Positions 58,456-64,000 of a stretch of DNA of 64,000 nt are shown piece after piece (the stretch's first letter is position 1; each line of letters opens with the position of its first letter). The stretch is from assembly GCA_028622995.1 (NCBI GenBank), contig JAJQJQ010000018.1, positions 2,790,001-2,854,000 on the forward strand, written 5' to 3'. Below the pieces are notes generated by a model. The model did no database searches, was not told the DNA's origin, and saw nothing but the letters and a program-made list of their open reading frames with translations. The stretch is from Panagrolaimus kolymaensis. Taxonomy: Eukaryota; Nematoda; Chromadorea; Rhabditida; Panagrolaimidae. Both the position numbers and the translations under genes were made by a program.

Positions 58456-60786
58456 TTATTGCTTACGATGATTCTTCTTGGATGTCGACTTCTTAGATTT
58501 GCTTTTGCTCTTTTTCTTTTTCTTGCTTTTTCCTTGATGATTAACAGCAGCAGCAGCAGATTCTTCAATTTGAGTTGGATTTGTTGCCATTTCTTGATTT
58601 GGATGTTGAGGAGCATGAATATCTTTGACAGGAGTAGCAGGAAGTACAGCTTTGACATCACTCATAGTTTTCAATGCATCAAGATCATCAAAATACTTTG
58701 GATTTTTCAGATAGGCTTTTTCAATGATGTTGATGGGAAATGGCATAACTTCACGTTCAGCAGGAGTGTAAGCTTTACGAACCTTAGCTACTTGACGGCT
58801 AAACAAAAAATTAGTTAAAGAAAATGTCAAAAATAAACCTACCGAATCCATGTGCATGCTTTCCTTCGATTGAATTCAGAGAACCTTGGTTGCATAGCGA
58901 CGACGTACAAAAGCGGAATGGAGACCTTTGCTAACAATTCAAAATCAGCACCAACATATTTGTGAAAATCCGCGCCAAAAGTAAAGTATGCCACTGATTC
59001 AGGAATATCAGGTCGTCGAATGTATTCCAATCCAGTGATGGTCATATGAGTGATTCTCTTCTTGCTATCAAATTGGACGCCATTCTTTTTCAAACCTTCT
59101 TCAGCTTCCACACTAAAAAGAGAACATAAATATTTTAACGAGAGAATAAGAAACATACGCAAACTTGTTCATTTCTTTGTACATTTCACTGATGGGAACA
59201 CAGAAGAGGTCGATTTCACGATCATAATCTTCACGAACCATCAAAGGATATCGACTAAAAAATGAAATTACTAGCTTTTATATTATAAAAGAAAAAATAA
59301 CCTTTCCATCTTTTCCATAAGATAATATTCATGTTCACCAAGACAATCGAATCTCGACAAGGATAACCATGGAGCTTCGATAAGGACTTTCATGTTTTTC
59401 TGTAGGATACCTTGAAGTGAATCAGTTTTGTGTGATTTTAGCGAATTCACAATAAGACGAGATGGTTCAGGATAAGCAACTTTGTTCAAAACCAATGGCT
59501 TCTTAGGAGCAGGTTGTTCAGCTGAAGGTTGAGTTGTAGCAGTTTCAAATGGAGGTTGAGTAGCATCTACAGTTGGTGTAGGTTGTGTTGGTTCTGCTGA
59601 TGGCATAGGTGCCTTTGATTGTTCACTTTTAGGTTTGACTTCTTTCTTGACTTCTTTTGGCGCAGCTTGCTCTTCTTTAGGATGTTCAATTTCAGAAGGT
59701 ATTTCTTGAGTATCGACTGTAGCTTCTTTGGTTTTGCCAGCTTCTTTTTCATGTGGAGGTGGAACAGCAACTTTCTTTGGAGCACCCTTGCGTCGTTTAT
59801 TCCAACGTTTCCATCTAAAAACATTATTGTAAGTTAGAAATTTCTGAGTAAAGCAAACTTACAATAAAACGATCACAACGATGACCAGAAAAAGAACGAA
59901 GATTCCCAATACAACACCCAAAACAATCCACAAAATTTGAGCAGTATCAGTACCTTCAGTAGTAGTAGCAACCATGGAAATTGATGATGTTGAAGATAAT
60001 AGTGGAAGTGTAGTTGTTGTTGGCTCGCCCATTGTGATGATAGCTTGTTTCTAAAAATTTGAAAGAATATAACAACGGTATAAAAGAAAATGAACTTACG
60101 ATTGTTAAAGGACATGATCTATCAGCTTGAACAACTTTCAATTTCATATATCCATTTTGACCAATCTTAGGATCACAGCAATAACCCGGAAGATCAAACA
60201 TCTTTTGAAGACCATCTTTCATTTGCATTGAACCACACCCACTTACAGCTTCCTGAAGAACAGCTAAAAAAGATAGTTTTTAAAAACAAGCAAAAAAAAA
60301 GATAAACGAACTTGAACCCATTAACAAAAAATGAGATGCATCCTTTCCGACAGAAAATTCACATTGAGATGGGCCACATTCAGAAGAAACAACAGCCTTT
60401 GAATTTATTCGCACAGCATCATAACAAATTTTAACCCTGAAAATGGTTCCATTATTTCTTTGTCTAATAAAAGGCTAAACTTACTTTCCATTACAATCAT
60501 CTGCACAAATTCCAAATTCTAAGCTACCTTCTTTCAATAAAACTTCAATAGGACCAGTTTTTGTTACGACGATATCATCACCAGCTTGTGTTCCAACACC
60601 GGAAGCCAAAGTACCATCAATACTGGAGAGCGATTTGACAGCAAGTTGTTCAAATGTTTGATTGAATGTCGAAGAAGCATGATGAGAATCCATTGACTTG
60701 TATCTTTTAGGTCGAGAAGAAGCATCAGACATTGTAGGAATTGATAGCAGCAAAAACACCAAGAGTTTCAGCATTTTGAACAACAT
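58456..60786 (-). CDS. single-pass membrane protein, function unknown
   Basis: Eight exons or so encode about 630 aa. A signal peptide (MLFKMLKLLVFLLLSIPTMSDA) is followed by an ectodomain of about 200 residues with paired cysteines (FGICADDCNGK, SSECGPSQCEFSVG, DLPGYCCDPKIG), one transmembrane helix (ILWIVLGVVLGIFVLFLVIV) and a cytoplasmic part. The latter starts with a basic anchor (WKRWNKRRKG), then a Pro/Glu/Lys/Thr-rich stretch, then a conserved-looking globular region (APWLSLSRFDCLGEHEYYLM, HMTITGLEYIRRPDIPESV, PRFSEFNRRKACTWIR), and ends in a very Lys/Ser-rich tail. The layout matches a type I receptor-like or adhesion-like protein. I do not recognise a family; many nematodes carry uncharacterised proteins with this plan. 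Splice sites are all GT/AG and the frame is intact. Confidence 0.82.
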
Positions 60787-60951
60787 TGTTGGATCAAGCG
60801 AAATGAAAACCACGAGATTGTAAGCGACGACGTTGTGATGAAAAGCAATTTGTTGTCGAATGACGATAAAAACGTAAAAAACGTTTGAGTACTTCTTTTA
60901 TAGGCAACGATGATATCATTCTTAAAAAATGAAGGAGAATATGCAAATTTC

Positions 60952-61229
60952 TGGTATAAAAGTTTGAAAGTTTTTTTACAACAAAAAAGGTTTTTAAAAA
61001 TGTTAAAGTTTCATCCAGGGCTGTCAAACGGCCAGCTAACGGTATTTTTAGCCGACTCGCAGTCGGCTAATTTTAGCTGCGGCTAATTTTGGCTCGGCTA
61101 AAGTTAGCCGTTTTTTTTATCGGCTAAAATTAGCCGAACCAACTTTGGTTTTGACTCCGCTAAACCAACCGGCTAATCTTTTTTCGGCTAACGTTGACAG
61201 CCTTGGTTTCATCAAAGCCTAGAGTTTGT
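60952..61229 (+). repeat. direct repeat flanking membrane-protein gene (right copy, split)
   Basis: The related half-copies 60952-61015 and 61206-61229 flank the MITE. Compared with 58061-58133 the match resumes on both sides of the inserted 190 bp. Confidence 0.72.
61016..61205. mobile_element. 190-bp hAT-type MITE
   Basis: Ends are CAGGGCTGTCAA at the left and TTGACAGCCTTG at the right, a 12-bp terminal inverted repeat with one mismatch. It is flanked by a perfect 8-bp duplication, GTTTCATC (61008-61015 and 61206-61213), the size made by hAT transposases. The inside has many GGCTAA / TTAGCC units in both orientations, giving strong secondary structure, and no ORF. Non-autonomous; no transposase gene is in this window. 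Confidence 0.93.
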
Positions 61230-61594
61230 GAACGCTTTTTACGTTTGACAAGGCTTTTAAATTTTGTAATTTTCAATGGCGCATTTTTTTGGATCTTAAC
61301 ACGACTATCTAACTAACCGTTTCTTAGCTTTGTCCATTTCTTTTCTTTCATTTTTTTGACATCATTCCTTTCATATTTTTTTGTCGTCTTGCTTTCCATC
61401 GGCTATCTTTTATTCAATTAGTCGTTATTATTATTATCTTCGGACCTGACACTAACCTTTTTCTTATATTCATCCTATTTCCCCATTTTCGCACTCTATT
61501 AGTCACATTCTAGCCATTCATAATTCTTATTTTTTATTTGTTTATCAATGCCTAATCCAAATATTTTTTTTAGCTTTGATTGCTTTCTCTAAAT

Positions 61595-62450
61595 ATGGTA
61601 ATTAAGTATCTATCAAATACAACTGATCCTCCAACGCTGATTTATTCTGGAAAAAATAGAGCAGAAAATGATCCTCTAATTCGATGGGGATGGCCTGAAG
61701 ATGTATGGTTTCATGCTGATAAACTTCCATCAGGTCATATTTATCTTCGACTAAATGAAGGAATGACAATTGATACAATTCCACCTGAACTTATTGAAGA
61801 ATGTGGTCAACTTGTGAAAAATAGTAGCGTTAAAGTAAGTTTTCGTTTTGATTTATTATAATGTTAATGGAAAGATTTTTAGGGTTCCAAACTTGATTTT
61901 CTTGATGTCGTTTATACAAAATGGGAAAACCTCAAGAAGACTGCTACTATGTGGGAAGGACAAGTTACATTCAAGAATAGAAATGTAATCAAAAGAATGC
62001 GTGTTGGTGAGAAAAATAATGAAATCCTTAAAAGGTTAAAGAAAACAAAAGTTGTTGATAATGAAATTAATTATCATGTTGAACGTGAAAGACGTGATGC
62101 TCTTGAAAAACAGAAAGGAGTAAGTTTTTTGTTTTGTTTTGTTTTATAATGGCTGTAATAAGTACTCATATATCTTTCAATAACATTCATCTATGAAACT
62201 ACTTGTACAAGAACTTTAAACCTTTTTTCATGACCTTATGATTCTTTGTTAGCAAAACTTCCTCTTTTTTATGCATCAAATTAACTTTTATATTACATTT
62301 ATTCTTTTCAGAAATATCAAGAACGAATTCACCGTAATAAAGAAAGGATTCAAAATGAAGCTCTTCGTCGTGATAAAGTCGCAGAATTTTATGATACTCT
62401 TTATGGCAATTCTGAAAAACCAAAAAGAACAAGACGTTCTTCTCTCTGAA
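61595..62450 (+). CDS. coiled-coil domain-containing protein 25 (CCDC25)
   Basis: Three exons, about 61595-61832, 61884-62119 and 62312-62450, encode about 205 aa, the usual family length. The N-terminal half is the NFACT-R-like domain: YSGKNRAENDPLIRWGWPED, then VWFHADKLPSGHIYLRL, DVVYTKWENLKKTATMWEGQ. This domain is shared with the NEMF/Tae2 and FbpA RNA- and DNA-binding proteins. The C-terminal half is a charged helix (ERIHRNKERIQNEALRRDK) ending in a basic tail. In mammals CCDC25 has been reported as a membrane sensor of extracellular-trap DNA; its ancestral role is unclear. The start codon at 61595 is chosen from the MVIKYLSN leader; an in-frame upstream CTG is ignored. Confidence 0.92.
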
Positions 62451-63500
62451 CCTATCATAATCCTTATCATCTCGTACTTTACTATGGCTCTTTCGATTCT
62501 TGTTACAAGTGATGTTTTATGAGTGATGAAATACTTCAATTATTATTAAACCTTTTTATTGAATTGTTTTACTGCTTTTGATTTACTAATAAATATTGTT
62601 TTTCTTTATTTGATTGATTGAGGTTTTACCAACAGTGTTTCTTTACTTGTTAGCGATTATGGGCAATTTTAACTAATTTCGACATGATTTTGTGATTTTT
62701 AAAACATGTAATAACTTCGTAAAGCTCTTTTTTTTTCGACTTTGGTCTTTCAGTAAAATATAAGCTCTTTGCTCATTGGCAAATAAAGATATGCCTATAT
62801 CATCCATCAAGAGGAAGGTGGCAGTAGGTGGCGCTTTTCTTGGATAAACAAATCAATCATTTTATTATGAATTTATATTAATTGCGCAAATTTAGGGAAG
62901 TTTTTTTAGAATTAGAAAAATATGAAGGAGATGAAATAAAAATGTTTTTGAGGTCCAAAAACATAACTCGTCTGGGTTATGCTTTTTATGAAATTTTGCT
63001 TTCGTTGTTTGCTTAGAAAAAGAAAAAAATGAAAGAAAGCAGAGATGAGTGTTTTTCGCTTCTTCAGATCCGGCATGCCGTGACTTGGAAGAGGAGGAGG
63101 ACTACCAAAAAAAAGTTTCGCAGTTAAAGATTTTTGACAAACAACCGTTGGCAGTAGTGTTTATTCTTACTCGTTCGCTTTCGCTTTTTTTCTTCTTCCT
63201 TTTTTCAAAGAGTTCGAGTACATACATATTTTACTGAGTTATTTTTTTATTATTATTAAAAAAACTTTCAGTTTTCTTCAAACATTAAATATTCTAGTTT
63301 AATGGTTGATGTAACTGGGAAAGATATTAATGTATTAATAAACAATACTATTATTCCACCATTCTTGAATGGTTTATCATCTTCCTTATTTAACTTTGGA
63401 TTGGCTTCAGTTTCAAGGCGCAACATAATAGAGCCTTTCTTATTATTCACGCTTTCTTATTCGAAATTCACTTATTTTGTTGTACACTTTTACTAATGAA
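62451..63500. other. intergenic, no gene seen
   Basis: CCDC25 3'UTR and upstream region of the receptor gene. Open frames at 63049-63237 and 63302-63496 have no support. A short G-rich GGTGGCAGTAGGTGGCG stretch near 62818 is noted. No repeat or RNA gene recognised. Confidence 0.5.
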
Positions 63501-64000
63501 ATGCTGTATTGGTATTTTTGGTTTGCAAGCAGTTTATTGCGGCTTTCATGTAAGATTTTTTTTCTTACTATCATTTCATCTTTTAACTTTGAAAACATAG
63601 GAAATCATGAAACAAATTAATTAATTGCACATCATTTTTCGTGCATTTGTTAATGCTTTTTTTTACAAAAACTTTTACTTCAAAGAAGCTTTCATTTTTG
63701 CGTTTAAAAAGTCCTGTTTCAGTGGCTGATGATACCTTGGATTCACTGTATCGAGCTTTATTAAAAGATTATCAAAATGATATTCGACCCGCGATAAAAC
63801 ACGATATTCCAATAAATGTAACATTCTCATTTTCGCTTACTCAAATTATTGATGTTGATGAAAGAAATCAAATGATAACCACGAATGCTTGGATAAAACA
63901 AAATTGGTTTGATTATAAGCTTATTTGGAATCCACACGATTTTGATAACATTACTCAAATGCACATACCATTTGATAAAGTATGGAGACCCGATATTATT
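63501..64000 (+). CDS. Cys-loop (nicotinic-type) receptor subunit, partial
   Basis: Two exons are visible: 63501-63549 and 63723 to the window edge, joined by a GTAAGA...TTTCAG intron. Exon 1 encodes a signal peptide (MLYWYFWFASSLLRLSLA); the ATG at 63501, not the one at 63496, gives the phase needed for exon 2. Exon 2 starts the extracellular ligand-binding domain: DTLDSLYRALLKDYQNDIRP, FSLTQIIDVDERNQMITTNA, WIKQNWFDYKLIWNP, IPFDKVWRPDII. These are the conserved beta-strand signatures of acetylcholine-receptor-like subunits (the W-x-P-D segment included). The Cys-loop, the ligand loop C and the membrane helices lie beyond 64000, so the subtype (alpha or non-alpha, ACR group) cannot be set here. 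Cut by the window edge, not by mutation. Confidence 0.86.

Larger units (their letters stand above)
60787..61594. other. intergenic region with repeat and MITE
   Basis: Promoter side of the membrane-protein gene and of CCDC25. Holds the right copy of the flanking repeat, split by the MITE described separately. TTTTTTTAG at about 61565-61573 lies upstream of the CCDC25 ATG. Confidence 0.6.

Noticed and set aside
63496..63549. ATG at 63496 as start of the receptor subunit
   Set aside because: It gives the wrong phase to exon 2; the ATG at 63501 gives a signal peptide in frame with the ligand-binding domain.

Overview
The window looks like nuclear DNA of a small, AT-rich nematode. It has many short introns (about 31-90 nt) ending in TTTTAG or TTTCAG, splice acceptors placed just upstream of several start codons (as in SL trans-splicing or short 5'UTR introns), and recognisably nematode-type genes (HSP-12 small heat shock proteins, a BLI-3-type dual oxidase, an NLP-49-like neuropeptide precursor, a Cys-loop receptor). 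The PAT/Ngaro-type retrotransposon fits a rhabditid/tylenchine nematode, perhaps a panagrolaimid; that placement is inference. No tRNA, rRNA, CRISPR array or bacterial operon was seen.

Layout. 1-3960: intergenic DNA holding two small two/three-exon genes on the minus strand, an amidated neuropeptide precursor (1245-1579) and a 54-aa unknown (2403-2821). 3963-15626 (minus): phosphoglucomutase-2, a Seh1-like nucleoporin with a very large disordered insertion, a TAT-1/ATP8A-type flippase and mitochondrial ribosomal protein L32. 16747-31376 (plus): an ERp72/PDIA4 disulfide isomerase, two tandem HSP-12 genes and a dual oxidase. 31980-40378 (minus): Golgi-type alpha-mannosidase II, a 3.2-kb gene-poor stretch, and pelota.

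40878-45644 is the accessory region: a tyrosine-recombinase (DIRS/PAT/Ngaro-type) retrotransposon on the minus strand. It is built as two cassettes, A1-gag-RT-B1 and A2-[mitochondrial EF-Tu fused to a recombinase C-terminus]-B2. The 116-bp A copies look identical to each other and so do the 147-bp B copies, so the insertion looks young, yet the captured EF-Tu is decayed and carries an older, diverged 115-bp tandem duplication. A mobile element carrying an organellar translation-factor gene spliced to its integrase is the most unusual thing here.

46007-62450: a secreted Cys-rich protein (minus), RPAP1 (minus), then on the plus strand BRE1 (H2B ubiquitin ligase), MOSPD2 (CRAL-TRIO + MSP tether) and MsrB; then a nematode-type single-pass membrane protein (minus), a 190-bp hAT-type MITE with a perfect 8-bp target duplication, and CCDC25 (plus). 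The right edge cuts a nicotinic-type Cys-loop receptor subunit after its first two exons.

The host genes are housekeeping and cell-biology genes with no shared pathway. Some local themes exist: ER/secretory folding (PDIA4, mannosidase II, dual oxidase for cuticle cross-linking), RNA polymerase II and chromatin (RPAP1, BRE1), and stress/repair (HSP-12 pair, MsrB).
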